The translations under genes and the position numbers were made by a program. Below, one piece after another: positions 1 through 7,831 of a stretch of DNA of 64,000 nt. The stretch lies in contig JAJUFP010000008.1 in assembly GCA_029263715.1 (NCBI GenBank), forward strand, positions 1-64,000. The letters are read 5' to 3'. Below the pieces are notes generated by a model. The model had not been told where the DNA came from. It searched no databases and saw nothing but the letters and a program-made list of their open reading frames with translations. The stretch is from Nitrososphaera sp. Its GTDB lineage: Archaea; Thermoproteota; Nitrososphaeria; Nitrososphaerales; Nitrososphaeraceae. The stretch's first letter is position 1; every line of letters begins with the position of its first letter.

Positions 1-54
1 ATGCCTGATCGTTACCTGGCTGACAAGCTCTTCATTGAAAAAGAGTCTGGCCAC
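1..54 (-). CDS. Partial ORF running off the window start
   Basis: A minus-strand frame opens with GTG at 54 and stays open to base 1 (18 codons). It starts 3 nt after the stop of the preceding gene, and a purine-rich GAGGTG lies just upstream, as in the other members of this gene string. The visible residues begin MARLFFNEEL and do not allow a family call. It is probably the next member of the coupled operon; the short length keeps confidence low. Confidence 0.35.
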   Translation of the reverse strand, partial: MARLFFNEELVSQVTIRH

Positions 55-56
55 GT

Positions 57-764
57 CTATGCACCTCTGAGCTTTGGCGTGTTGAGCATCAGGTAGACGG
101 TACGCTTGTCCGGCCTTGCGGTGGCAATGACGGGGATGATGCGATCTTCGATCTCCAGTGCAGTTTCATATTCCCAAGGTTCGGACAGCCTTGCAATCTC
201 GCTTTTCAGCCCCTCAATTTCCTTGCGGGCTTCCTTCAGCCGGGCTTTGAGGTTGAAATTCTCGTTAAGGACCTGACCCTCAAAAGTCGACGTGTCGGCG
301 TACTGTGTTGTTTCCTTTTCTTCCTGGACTTCCTTTGCCGCCTGTTGCCACAGGGCCGTTGCGTTAATGTCGCCTTCCTCGTTGTAAAGCGGAACGCTTT
401 GACCACCCGTTGTTATTGCCATCAATGGGTTTTCGGCTTCCCGACTCGCCGATTCTGCGGTTTTCGTTGAATTAGCTTGACTAGTCAAGCTAATTTTCCT
501 TGATTTCGCACCACGGCGCCCGCTTTCGGCTCTTTCTGGATTCTTGTAGTTTGAATCAAGAATCTTGTCAACCCAGCTTGGATTGACCCATCCTTTTAGC
601 TGGTGTTTGATTTCCTCTGCTATCTGGTAAAGCGGCAGATAGCGTTCAAGGTCCTTTGCAAGCTGCTCTATGATTCGCTTCTTTCCTCCTTGGGCTTGCT
701 TGTTGATGTTGTCGATTTCTGAACGGGCCTGTTCAAAGAGTAGTGCAATGTCGGCTTCGCTCAT
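57..764 (-). CDS. Hypothetical coiled-coil protein of the integrated element
   Basis: A 235-aa protein with no recognised domain. It is highly charged, and roughly residues 160-200 (NLKARLKEARKEIEGLKSEI) form an obvious coiled coil. The ATG at 762-764 is preceded by GGAGGTG, a good ribosome-binding site, and abuts the TAG stop of the upstream gene, so the two are probably translationally coupled. The middle of the protein is low-complexity Ser/Thr/Glu. As the last complete gene of the element's minus-strand string it may act in element maintenance, but this is inference only. Confidence 0.6.
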   Translation of the reverse strand: MSEADIALLFEQARSEIDNINKQAQGGKKRIIEQLAKDLERYLPLYQIAEEIKHQLKGWVNPSWVDKILDSNYKNPERAESGRRGAKSRKISLTSQANSTKTAESASREAENPLMAITTGGQSVPLYNEEGDINATALWQQAAKEVQEEKETTQYADTSTFEGQVLNENFNLKARLKEARKEIEGLKSEIARLSEPWEYETALEIEDRIIPVIATARPDKRTVYLMLNTPKLRGA

Positions 765-1175
765 CTAAGCCACCTCCGGAAACTGGTTTAGTGGACACCT
801 AGCGAACCACCAACCACAACGGTACACTTCATACGCACGCGTACCGTCTGCAGTCAGATAGAAGGTGTTATATTCCCGTAGGTTGTCGGCGTCGGAAACT
901 GGGTGTATCAGGTTAACGTATCTTACCCCACAACCATAGCATTCAGAAATGAACTCACTGGTTCCCGGCATAAAGTAGGGAAGATGTGTGCAATCCCTGT
1001 ATTCCTGTGGCTTCTGGGTTGTTCTGATAGTGTTAAGACGAATAAATTCTCTGTCTGTTTCATGGCATAGACAGTCGCAGCCAACCGAAGTCAGACTTGA
1101 CTTATGCCAGGTGGTGCAATGCATGTGGTCGTTTTCTGCGCATTTTTCTGATAACATTGTCAGGGCTTCGCTCAT
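765..1175 (-). CDS. Hypothetical Cys/His-rich protein
   Basis: A 136-aa protein with many Cys and His residues (CDCLCHE near residue 33, ECYGCGVRY near 79, YRCGWWFARC near the end), which suggests metal binding, probably zinc. I recognise no named family. Its ATG overlaps the stop of the 53-aa gene upstream as ATGA, and its own stop abuts the next ATG. It therefore sits inside a tightly coupled operon of the integrated element. Confidence 0.6.
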   Translation of the reverse strand: MSEALTMLSEKCAENDHMHCTTWHKSSLTSVGCDCLCHETDREFIRLNTIRTTQKPQEYRDCTHLPYFMPGTSEFISECYGCGVRYVNLIHPVSDADNLREYNTFYLTADGTRAYEVYRCGWWFARCPLNQFPEVA

Positions 1176-1333
1176 GGTGATCCCGCCTTGGTAAAGGCTT
1201 CATCAAGAAAGCGCATAGCGTCTTCATTGCCGAGCTGAGCCTCACGCCTGACCACCTGGATAAGTTTTAATCCAAAGGCGTAAGGATCTATTGGGGAGAG
1301 TTTCTGCTCACTGGTTGCTTGCGAGGCGGTCAT
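1172..1333 (-). CDS. Small (53 aa) hypothetical protein, translationally coupled
   Basis: This short gene begins at the ATG at 1333 and ends at the TGA at 1172-1174. It overlaps the upstream regulator gene and the downstream Cys-rich gene by 4 nt (ATGA) on each side. The product starts MTASQATSEQKLSPIDPYAF and is acidic and probably helical, with no family recognised. The exact ATGA overlaps on both sides are the main evidence that it is real. Confidence 0.6.
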   Translation of the reverse strand: MTASQATSEQKLSPIDPYAFGLKLIQVVRREAQLGNEDAMRFLDEAFTKAGSP

Positions 1334-1611
1334 TGGGCCGAGACCTCCCTTCCGTCCATCATGGCGATTGCACGGGTGTAAGTTTCCAAGGCCTTCAGTC
1401 CTAGTTCTGTGATAGCATACTGGCCTTCTGCAGTGATAGTTACATGGCCATGCTTGACTAGCTTCATGCAGTAATCGTCGAAGGCATAGCCAGAGATGTT
1501 GGCCAGTCTGCAGATTGTAGTCTTGATTCGAGGTCCGTCTTTTATCACTGATAAGAAAGCATAGTGAATGCGGACCTCGGAACGTTTTTCTGTTGTCATT
1601 TCTGACATCAT
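1330..1611 (-). CDS. Winged-helix DNA-binding regulator
   Basis: A 93-aa protein with the layout of small archaeal winged-helix regulators: an N-terminal helix (HYAFLSVIKDG), a helix-turn-helix around residues 30-55 (TTICRLANISGYAFDDYCMKL) and a wing (HGHVTITAEGQYAITELGL). It heads the minus-strand operon, and its promoter region holds two perfect palindromes at 1615-1665. It probably binds these sites and controls itself and the divergent gene at 1707. Start alternatives are the adjacent ATGs at the N-terminus. Confidence 0.75.
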   Translation of the reverse strand: MMSEMTTEKRSEVRIHYAFLSVIKDGPRIKTTICRLANISGYAFDDYCMKLVKHGHVTITAEGQYAITELGLKALETYTRAIAMMDGREVSAQ

Positions 1612-1614
1612 TTG

Positions 1615-1632
1615 TTACCGTAATTACGGTAA
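1615..1632. promoter_or_regulatory. Perfect 18-bp palindrome (operator candidate 1)
   Basis: TTACCGTAATTACGGTAA is identical to its reverse complement. It lies 4 nt upstream of the winged-helix start codon, in the gap between divergent genes. It shares the TACGGTAA/TTACCGTA half-sites with the palindrome at 1650-1665, and the two centres are about 34 bp apart. A dimeric regulator binding site is the natural reading. Confidence 0.8.
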
Positions 1633-1649
1633 TCTATCTATTAAAACAT

Positions 1650-1665
1650 TACGGTAATTACCGTA
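1650..1665. promoter_or_regulatory. Perfect 16-bp palindrome (operator candidate 2)
   Basis: TACGGTAATTACCGTA is a perfect palindrome with the half-sites of the 1615-1632 palindrome in swapped order. It sits next to the A/T-rich CTTTAAAAAG (about 1666-1675), the likely TATA box of the plus-strand gene at 1707. A bound repressor would block that promoter directly. Confidence 0.8.
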
Positions 1666-1706
1666 CTTTAAAAAGAGTTTAGATATAACAATGATCAGTA
1701 CAACAT

Positions 1707-2174
1707 GTGCCAAAACCAGGCTGGACAAGTATTACTTTACCGGATAAGCTTCTTGTTGAATTAAACAAAATCAAGCCGGAAAGTACACCTGATTCAACCT
1801 TTATTCAAACACTTCTTGAAAAGATATTATCTGGTAAGAAGGATCCGTCTGTAATTAATCTCAAGCCTGAATTAGTCAAATCTCTTGAAGCAATACAGGA
1901 TGAAGAGCTCAACAATTACATTGGAGAAATGGACTTTGAAAAATATGTCAATGGTCTTTTAGAAGCAGTCGTAAAAAAGTATGAGTTTAACAAGAAATAC
2001 TTTCCAGGACTTGCGATTGACGAGCTTGCAAGCAAGTCTATTTTAATCAGGGAAGGCAAAAGAAGCGTGAGGGTCAAATCAGAAGAAGGAGTACTGATTT
2101 GTGAGGCAGACAACAGTCGAGAGTGCGTTCATGTCAGGTTTGCCCTTGCGTCGGTGCGGGCGCCAAAGATTTAA
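1707..2174 (+). CDS. Hypothetical protein, ribbon-helix-helix-like N-terminus
   Basis: A 155-aa protein starting at GTG. The first 45 residues (MPKPGWTSITLPDKLLVELN) have the strand-then-helices pattern of ribbon-helix-helix DNA-binding proteins; the rest is unrecognised. It is divergent from the winged-helix operon and shares its operator region. Its 3' end overlaps the convergent recombinase gene by 4 nt. The neighbourhood suggests control of recombinase or element genes. The RHH call rests on the residue pattern only. Confidence 0.6.
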   Translation: MPKPGWTSITLPDKLLVELNKIKPESTPDSTFIQTLLEKILSGKKDPSVINLKPELVKSLEAIQDEELNNYIGEMDFEKYVNGLLEAVVKKYEFNKKYFPGLAIDELASKSILIREGKRSVRVKSEEGVLICEADNSRECVHVRFALASVRAPKI

Positions 2175-3247
2175 TACCTATTCGACATTTTTCCAGCTTT
2201 CCATTCTTTCAGCATTGCTCTAACATTCTCTATTTCGTTGACATATGTTTCCTTGTAAGCATCCCGCTCCTTTGTTACAGAGTCGAGCTTTACCTTTAGC
2301 CTGTTTTCCTCGTTGATAGTCAAAGCATCTACACCCTGCAGGTATGCTTGCAGCAGGTCTTCCATGGACGGCTTGTAGTACGAGCCTTTCAGGCCGATGT
2401 TGTGACCTAGCAGGATCTCTGTCAAGAGCGGGTTCTTTGTTGCCTTTGTCAGGTTAGTATCAAAGAACTTTCTAAACCCGTGGGCCATCATTATGTCATG
2501 GCGCTTGTGCTTCATACTTTCAGTTGGGCGCTGCCGAAGCCCACTGTCCTGTAGCAATATAAAAAGCAGGTGCTGTAGTCCTTCAAGCGATAACGTCTTT
2601 GCATACGCTGACTTGATAGGGTCATCCTTGTCGAATTGGTCCCTTATGAGTGGCGATTCAGGCCTGAGTTTTTCTCCATAGTTCCGCCGGTATTCCAGAT
2701 ATGAATCGATGGCCTGCGCACATTCCGGCGTGCAAAAAGTAATGTATTCTTCTTTTGTATTTTCATAGACAATAAACCGATAGATGTTATAATCATCCAG
2801 TTTTTTCAGATGTTTTAATCTCAATGCAGGAAGAGCGCCACGACGAATACCCGTTGAGGCCAGAGTCAATATGATAACCCGTTTACGCTCATCACACTTG
2901 TCAAGGATCTTTTTTATTTCTTGATGTGTGTACGGCCTGTCCTTGACGGTCCGTTCCGGCTCCGGTAGGAAGCGCTTCATCTTCTGCCAGTTCAAAGTGA
3001 TATCGTTTATCTCGAAAAGATGTTTCAAGGCACAATATTCGATGTAAACTGTCTGGTATGATACTTCTTCTTTACGCACTGTTATGTGCTTGATTATCAG
3101 CTCTGTTGCCACCTTTTGATCCAGGGCTATGATATCTTCCATTTTTGAAAAACTATATCTTTTCATGAAGCCCTTTATCATTTTGAGATATGTTTGTTTG
3201 GTATGTTTGCTCTTCAGTGACTCGGTGTAAAGAAGCAGTGCTTCCAT
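2171..3247 (-). CDS. Tyrosine recombinase / integrase (XerA-like)
   Basis: A 358-aa site-specific tyrosine recombinase that would cut and rejoin DNA through a covalent 3'-phosphotyrosine. Visible motifs are an N-terminal SAM-like core-binding region (about 1-95), the first catalytic Arg in STGIRRGAL (about 150), HGFRKFF (the HxxR pair, about 254), LLGHNIGLKGSYYKP (GH followed by the Tyr nucleophile, about 280-292), and a C-terminal coiled coil. The archaeal length and domain order fit. It probably integrated the element of which genes 1-2174 are part. No att repeat or tRNA is visible beside it. Confidence 0.9.
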   Translation of the reverse strand: MEALLLYTESLKSKHTKQTYLKMIKGFMKRYSFSKMEDIIALDQKVATELIIKHITVRKEEVSYQTVYIEYCALKHLFEINDITLNWQKMKRFLPEPERTVKDRPYTHQEIKKILDKCDERKRVIILTLASTGIRRGALPALRLKHLKKLDDYNIYRFIVYENTKEEYITFCTPECAQAIDSYLEYRRNYGEKLRPESPLIRDQFDKDDPIKSAYAKTLSLEGLQHLLFILLQDSGLRQRPTESMKHKRHDIMMAHGFRKFFDTNLTKATKNPLLTEILLGHNIGLKGSYYKPSMEDLLQAYLQGVDALTINEENRLKVKLDSVTKERDAYKETYVNEIENVRAMLKEWKAGKMSNRY

Positions 3248-3276
3248 GGCATTGTATGCTTTAGATGGTTATTTAA

Positions 3277-3804
3277 CTATAGGATATGGGAAGGGTAATA
3301 TGTCTTATTGTTTGTGGTGTTGTCTCTTCCAAGTTCCTTCAAAAGTTCGGCGAGACGATCCCAGCTTTCGCTTGCCCCTGCCTCCATCCCAGAATTGAGC
3401 ATACCGTCGCGATCCTCGACCGTCTGGAAGAGAGCTACGACCCGCAGCTTCGTCCTGCCTTCCTGTTCTTCAAACATTGCTGTTTCGACCGATACATGAC
3501 CCGACATGCCTTCAAATTCAAAGGTGCGGACAATCCGCCGGGGTGGCACGATCTCGCGATAAACGCCATTGAACGCGTACTCGTTGCCCTCCGAATCGCG
3601 CGAGATGTATCTCCAAGTGCCGCCTGGCCTCAATTCATCCTTATCAATAGTGGTCGTATAGCGTTTTGGTCCCCACCATTGCGGTATGAGATCTGGATCC
3701 GTGCATGCCTCGAACACCCGCTTGGGCGGAGCATCAAAGACACGCTCCATGACGATCTCCTTGTCTGACGGAAACGTAAACTGTGTGGTGTTCATTGAGT
3801 TCAT
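3277..3804 (-). CDS. SRPBCC/AHSA1 (Aha1-like) domain protein
   Basis: A 175-aa START-fold protein. It shows the AHSA1 signature: an N-terminal strand then VFDAPPKRVFEACTDPDLI, WWGPKRYTTT, and a C-terminal helix SGMEAGASESWDRLAELLKEL. These proteins bind small hydrophobic ligands, and the exact role is unknown. It begins 5 nt after the DUF1428-like gene, so the two form an operon. The family is common in bacteria, so transfer is possible. A later ATG at 3795 is an alternative start. Confidence 0.85.
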   Translation of the reverse strand: MNSMNTTQFTFPSDKEIVMERVFDAPPKRVFEACTDPDLIPQWWGPKRYTTTIDKDELRPGGTWRYISRDSEGNEYAFNGVYREIVPPRRIVRTFEFEGMSGHVSVETAMFEEQEGRTKLRVVALFQTVEDRDGMLNSGMEAGASESWDRLAELLKELGRDNTTNNKTYYPSHIL

Positions 3805-3809
3805 GCCGC

Positions 3810-4205
3810 CTACTGCCCGAGGCGGTTGAACCCGCCTGTGATAAGGTTCTTTCCTTGCGTGACTAGACCAAAGAACTCCTTCCCAAGCGGTTCAAGACTT
3901 TTGTCTTGCATCATCTTTGCGTAGACGTCTTTACAGTGCGTGCTGTCTCTAAAGTATTGCAGTTCTATCCAGATATCCTCGTCTTCGGCTGCGGAGAGCG
4001 TCTTGGCAATGCTCTGCATGCCTTCCATGGTCTGGCTATCGCCAAACTGGTAGTACTCAATTCTTACCCCGTGTTTTTCGAACCATGGCACGAATTGCTT
4101 CAGGTTCCGTGCAATGGCGTCATGGTTCTTTTTCGGTACCCGGTAAAGAAAGACTTCAAGGTGACTTCCAGTCTCTATTTCCTTAGAAGACTCGGTTTCG
4201 CTCAT
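3810..4205 (-). CDS. DUF1428-like protein (YbaA-type)
   Basis: The 131-aa product from ATG 4205 matches the DUF1428 pattern: VFLYRVPKKNHDAIARNLKQF, a central region, then FRDSTHCKDVYAKMMQDKSL. These are small ferredoxin-fold-like proteins of unknown function. The frame extends to 4277, but the ATG at 4205 is preceded by GAGGAACT and by a TATA-like TTTTATATTA about 20 nt further up, and it fits the family N-terminus better. It is first in an operon with the AHSA1 gene. Confidence 0.7.
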   Translation of the reverse strand: MSETESSKEIETGSHLEVFLYRVPKKNHDAIARNLKQFVPWFEKHGVRIEYYQFGDSQTMEGMQSIAKTLSAAEDEDIWIELQYFRDSTHCKDVYAKMMQDKSLEPLGKEFFGLVTQGKNLITGGFNRLGQ

Positions 4206-4241
4206 AGTTCCTCTACCAACAATAATATAAAATCTATTCCG

Positions 4242-4254
4242 CCCCAAGGGGAGG
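4242..4254. promoter_or_regulatory. CCCCAAGGGGAGG motif, copy 1
   Basis: A GC-rich 13-mer with inverted CCCC/GGGG arms around AA, upstream of the TATA-like box of the DUF1428-AHSA1 operon. The same 13-mer recurs at 6019-6031 before the winged-helix/MEDS operon. Identical placement next to A/T-rich promoter elements suggests a shared regulator site. Confidence 0.6.
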
Positions 4255-4384
4255 TCTCTTAGCAATTGGCCGGCCATCCAGTCGTACCTATAGCTTTGGG
4301 TGACAGATCAAGCTCGCCGAAAGATTATTCTGACTTTTGTTCAGGGTTTATGTTCTGCGCCAGCGGGCAAAGTCGACAAGCGAA

Positions 4385-5884
4385 TCAGACATGTCCGTCA
4401 CTCCCTGGCTCACGTGGGTTCCAAGTTGTTGTCGCAGACATCAATTTTTTCCTTGATACAAAAACTGCCATGGCGACGGATGCAATTGATACCAGCGACG
4501 CAACAATGAATATCCAGTTGTAGGCATTTTCTGTTGGAAATAAGCCTTCAAATCCCGGTGCGGTCCCTTGATATGCCTCTTGAAATATTCCGGCCAGAGC
4601 CGGACCCACCGACATCCCGACTAGGTTGAGAAGTAGCGTCATTCCGAGGGCAATCCCTGTTACTTGCATCGGCAAGGAAATCAGTATTACGTTGAATGCG
4701 CCAGTAATGGTAAGCGATAGACCCGCGGCAAGTATCGTCAACCCAATTGAAACCATTTCAGTGGTCGAATGGAACATGAGCAGAACAAAAAATCCAATGG
4801 CGGCAATTACAGTGCCAATTAGTGACAGCTTTGTGTTCTTAACTCTATTCAGTATAAATCCTGACATAACTGACCCGATCAGCAACACAACCATGAAGGG
4901 CAGCTGGACGGCTGCAACAGCAACATGGTCTCCCCCGAAGCCTAGCGGCGGCGGGCTCCTTACCATTACAGGGATAGTAAGGTATACCATAAAAATTGAC
5001 ATGAACGTCAACATAAGAATCATGGTTGGGGGAAGGAAGCTTCTGCTGGTCATCAACTTGAAGTCAAGTAGAGGCGACTTTACTCTCTTTTCAATCACGA
5101 TAAATGCTGCAAGCGATATTCCCGAAGCAACAAAGAGTCCTGCAGCCCGATAGTCTGTGCCTGCGCCGCCACCTTCCAGAAAGGTGAGCCCGGCGAGAAA
5201 CGAAATGATGGTAGCTGCGAGGGCCATGGTTCCCTTCATGTCAATTCTACGGCCATCCTGCACACTGCTACCGTCTGCGGCGTTTTCGCCTGCTATCGCT
5301 GCTGGAGTTCCGACGCGGATGAACTTCACTATTATCAGCCAGAGCACTATTGCAACAGGGAGTATTGCCAAGAATGTTGCCTGCCAACCAAAGTTTTGGA
5401 TTATGGCTGCGCCACCTACCAAGCCGACAACGGCCCCACCAGGAAATGTGGAGCTAAAAATCGTCTGACCAAGAGCCAGTTTTTTCTCAGGGAGCACTTC
5501 TCTGATAATCCCAAAAGCAATAGGGAACATCGCCATTCCAACACCCTGAAGCGCTCTCGCCGCAAGCATGAATTCGATATTGGTTGCAAATCGTCCTGCC
5601 AAGACTCCTACTATGTAGACGGCCATTACTATGAGCAGTATCCTTTTCTTACCATAGATGTCGGATAGCCTTCCCCCAATTGGCGTCATGACGGCCGCTG
5701 CAATTATGTAAGCCGAAAGCAGCCATGACGAAGTGCTGTACGAGATGTTGAAATCGCGAATGAAATCCGGTATCGCAGGCAGTATCATTGTCTCATCGAA
5801 AAGAACAATCAGGCCGAGACAGCTCAGGATGATGAGTGTTGCCCATCCTGAGCGATTCATATCTTGTTTCTCTACACTAACCAT
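4385..5884 (-). CDS. MFS drug:H+ antiporter, 14-TM DHA2 family
   Basis: A 499-aa integral membrane transporter. It has the motif A-like loop GGRLSDIYGKKR after TM2, the motif D-like FDETMILPAIPDF in TM1, the motif C-type GPALAGIFQEA late in the protein, and about 14 hydrophobic segments as in EmrB/QacA exporters. It probably expels toxic compounds by proton antiport. The neighbouring winged-helix and MEDS genes are on the opposite strand and may form its regulatory unit. The substrate cannot be inferred. Confidence 0.9.
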   Translation of the reverse strand: MVSVEKQDMNRSGWATLIILSCLGLIVLFDETMILPAIPDFIRDFNISYSTSSWLLSAYIIAAAVMTPIGGRLSDIYGKKRILLIVMAVYIVGVLAGRFATNIEFMLAARALQGVGMAMFPIAFGIIREVLPEKKLALGQTIFSSTFPGGAVVGLVGGAAIIQNFGWQATFLAILPVAIVLWLIIVKFIRVGTPAAIAGENAADGSSVQDGRRIDMKGTMALAATIISFLAGLTFLEGGGAGTDYRAAGLFVASGISLAAFIVIEKRVKSPLLDFKLMTSRSFLPPTMILMLTFMSIFMVYLTIPVMVRSPPPLGFGGDHVAVAAVQLPFMVVLLIGSVMSGFILNRVKNTKLSLIGTVIAAIGFFVLLMFHSTTEMVSIGLTILAAGLSLTITGAFNVILISLPMQVTGIALGMTLLLNLVGMSVGPALAGIFQEAYQGTAPGFEGLFPTENAYNWIFIVASLVSIASVAMAVFVSRKKLMSATTTWNPREPGSDGHV

Positions 5885-6016
5885 TTTGTTGACAACCCAT
5901 TTTGAATCTGCCCTTTGATCCCACGTTCTTGTTGGATTGCTGCTTTCTCCTGGTCCGATTGCCTAGGTCCGGTTTCATTCAGTGTCCTCTTTTCGTCAAT
6001 GAAATAAAAGGCATTA

Positions 6017-6031
6017 CTCCCCAAGGGGAGG
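6017..6031. promoter_or_regulatory. CCCCAAGGGGAGG motif, copy 2 (inverted repeat CTCCCC-AA-GGGGAG)
   Basis: This copy has 6-bp inverted arms CTCCCC/GGGGAG around AA and is followed by the TATA-like CTTATTAATTAG, about 28 nt before the winged-helix start at 6063. It repeats the 13-mer at 4242-4254. It is a good candidate operator for the adjacent regulator. Confidence 0.6.
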
Positions 6032-6062
6032 CTTATTAATTAGAAAGGGTCATTGATGATAC

Positions 6063-6356
6063 TTGCCCAAGCCGAAGCGGAACAAGATGGAGATATACAA
6101 CGATATCCTCAGCGCAATCAAGGTGGAATTGACAAACGGCGAGGCAAAACCTACCAGAGTGCAGTCCCTCAGCAACCTTGCTTATGATAAACTTGTCAGA
6201 TATCTAAATGAATTAGAAAGCAAGAAAATGATCGCGCAAAATCCGCTTCGAATAACCGAGAAGGGACACGATTTTCTGCAGGACTATGATCGGATCAGGG
6301 ACTTCGTCACCGCAATGGGCGTAAAGTATTTCGATACTCCGGGGAGAGATTTATGA
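6063..6356 (+). CDS. Winged-helix DNA-binding protein
   Basis: A 97-aa archaeal winged-helix regulator: basic N-terminus (MPKPKRNKMEIYNDILSAI), recognition region LSNLAYDKLVRYLNELESKKM, wing NPLRITEKGHDFLQDYD. The TTG at 6063 places the start about 28 nt after a TATA-like element; an internal ATG at 6087 is an alternative. The stop overlaps the ATG of the MEDS gene (ATGA), so the two are co-translated. It may bind the inverted repeat in its own promoter. Confidence 0.8.
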   Translation: MPKPKRNKMEIYNDILSAIKVELTNGEAKPTRVQSLSNLAYDKLVRYLNELESKKMIAQNPLRITEKGHDFLQDYDRIRDFVTAMGVKYFDTPGRDL

Positions 6357-6955
6357 GTCCTGAAAATTACCGGCCAACAAAGTTCCTTGACCAGATGGAA
6401 GGGAATAGCCACATAGTCCTACTATACGACGATCAAAAATATGCTGATTTGATTATAGCCCGGTATCTTTTGAATGGCCTGAATAAAGGAGAGTCTTGCA
6501 TTTTCTTTACTTCTGACGATCCTAAAACAATTGAAAAAAGATTATCTGCCTACGGTATTGATGTCGATTCGTACAAGCGGGCAAACTCTTTACGCATCTT
6601 TCGCATTGAAAAGTCCGATGCAAATAAGCGGGACGCACTTGGCACCCTCAAAAGCATAAGAGAAGAGGCCACTAGAGGCATGAAACCGCCCTACAGATTT
6701 ATCGGCAGGACGATAACGGACACGGAAACGACAGAGGGAATGAAACTGGGACTGGTGGTGGAAAGAACAGGTCATGAACATTTTGAGAGCTTTGACTGTA
6801 CACAGATGTGCTATTATGATATCTCCGCAATAGAGCAAACGAGGAGGGATGAGTGGATCAGTGAGCTTTTGAAAAACCATCACCACGTAATTTATGCATC
6901 AGAACCTGACAAGGCTGTGGCGTTTGAAACCATGTTGCTAGAAGATGAAGAGTAA
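6353..6955 (+). CDS. MEDS-domain sensor protein
   Basis: A 200-aa protein made of one MEDS (methanogen/methylotroph DcmR sensory) domain. The RecA-like core is visible as NSHIVLLYDDQKYADLIIARYLLNGL, GESCIFFTSDD and ISELLKNHHHVIYASEP. The family is thought to sense small molecules, including hydrocarbon derivatives, and is common near archaeal regulators. It is coupled by ATGA to the winged-helix gene and may feed a ligand signal to it and, by inference, to the divergent MFS exporter. Confidence 0.8.
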   Translation: MSPENYRPTKFLDQMEGNSHIVLLYDDQKYADLIIARYLLNGLNKGESCIFFTSDDPKTIEKRLSAYGIDVDSYKRANSLRIFRIEKSDANKRDALGTLKSIREEATRGMKPPYRFIGRTITDTETTEGMKLGLVVERTGHEHFESFDCTQMCYYDISAIEQTRRDEWISELLKNHHHVIYASEPDKAVAFETMLLEDEE

Positions 6956-7481
6956 AGGTATATTGAAACGGATGGGTAGGTGAGGCCCGGGGCCTGCATC
7001 GGGAATCTAGAACAAGAGACTGGCCACATAGATGGACTCGACGATCGTCAGCAAATGCAAAAAAATCCGGGATAGATCTCCTCGGACAGCTGATGGGATT
7101 CAAACGATTATGGATGAAAAGCAAGTCGCAATGAACTAAACAATGTTTCTGAACTGCGGCAACTTGACAGGAAATGGTCCGCCCAGGAGTGGCCGCAGGA
7201 GGTACAAGACTTTACACGAAAACAAATCTGACAACAACGGTTATCATCTAGTAGTTAACGTCCTGACTGTCCTAGAGAGGGGCAGGTCGCAATACTAAGC
7301 AATGATGCGCCTAGCTCTACACTCTGTTACAGGTTGTGATGATATTTCGGGACCCTTAAGATTGGACACGCATAATGATCTTGTTTCTCACTTTTCACCA
7401 GACGGCCACAAAATACCTATTTTTGCCATCCCTTTCCTCCGTTCCGCAATTGTTGGCACAGCGATATGCGATCTATAATTA
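6956..7481. other. 526-bp stretch without a recognisable gene
   Basis: Only short frames are present; the longest starts at ATG 7305 and gives 57 aa with no family signal. There is no convincing promoter plus ORF and no tRNA-like fold that I can see. Short coding-like fragments around 7000-7230 suggest a decayed gene. Confidence 0.4.
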
Positions 7482-7625
7482 TTATCTGCCAATCTGCCTT
7501 TTTGGCCGGTACTCCTTCATCATAGAGCCGCAGTATACACAGCTGTAGACGTCAACCTGGCTGCCAGAAGACCGGTCAACTATGGAGGTAAAAGTCAGTT
7601 CGCGGTGACAGTGGATGCACTTCAT
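7482..7625 (-). CDS. Small zinc-ribbon protein (47 aa)
   Basis: The product begins MKCIHCHRELT and has a second knuckle YSCVYCGSMM, giving two CxxC pairs 23 residues apart, a classic zinc ribbon. The ATG at 7625 lies about 30 nt after a TATA-like CTTTTATACT (7651-7662 on the minus strand), consistent with a leaderless transcript. It stands alone in a gap before AMMECR1. The role is unknown; it may bind nucleic acid or protein. Confidence 0.7.
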   Translation of the reverse strand: MKCIHCHRELTFTSIVDRSSGSQVDVYSCVYCGSMMKEYRPKRQIGR

Positions 7626-7831
7626 TTCTGCGCGTATTTTCCATAGTGAGTATAAAAGTTCAACGGATCATGGTTCTGCTACATGAAAAGCATATTCTCA
7701 ACATAGTTTTGTAAACTCTTATAACTTTACTTGAAAATCAGATAATTTTATGATAAATTTCTGAACCCCAGATTACAGGCATCACCGGCAAAGTGACTTT
7801 TTATGTCCCTTTTGCCAAAGATATTACAGTC

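Noticed and set aside
7302-7475. 57-codon ORF in the gap before the zinc-ribbon gene
   Set aside because: No promoter at a suitable distance and no recognisable pattern.
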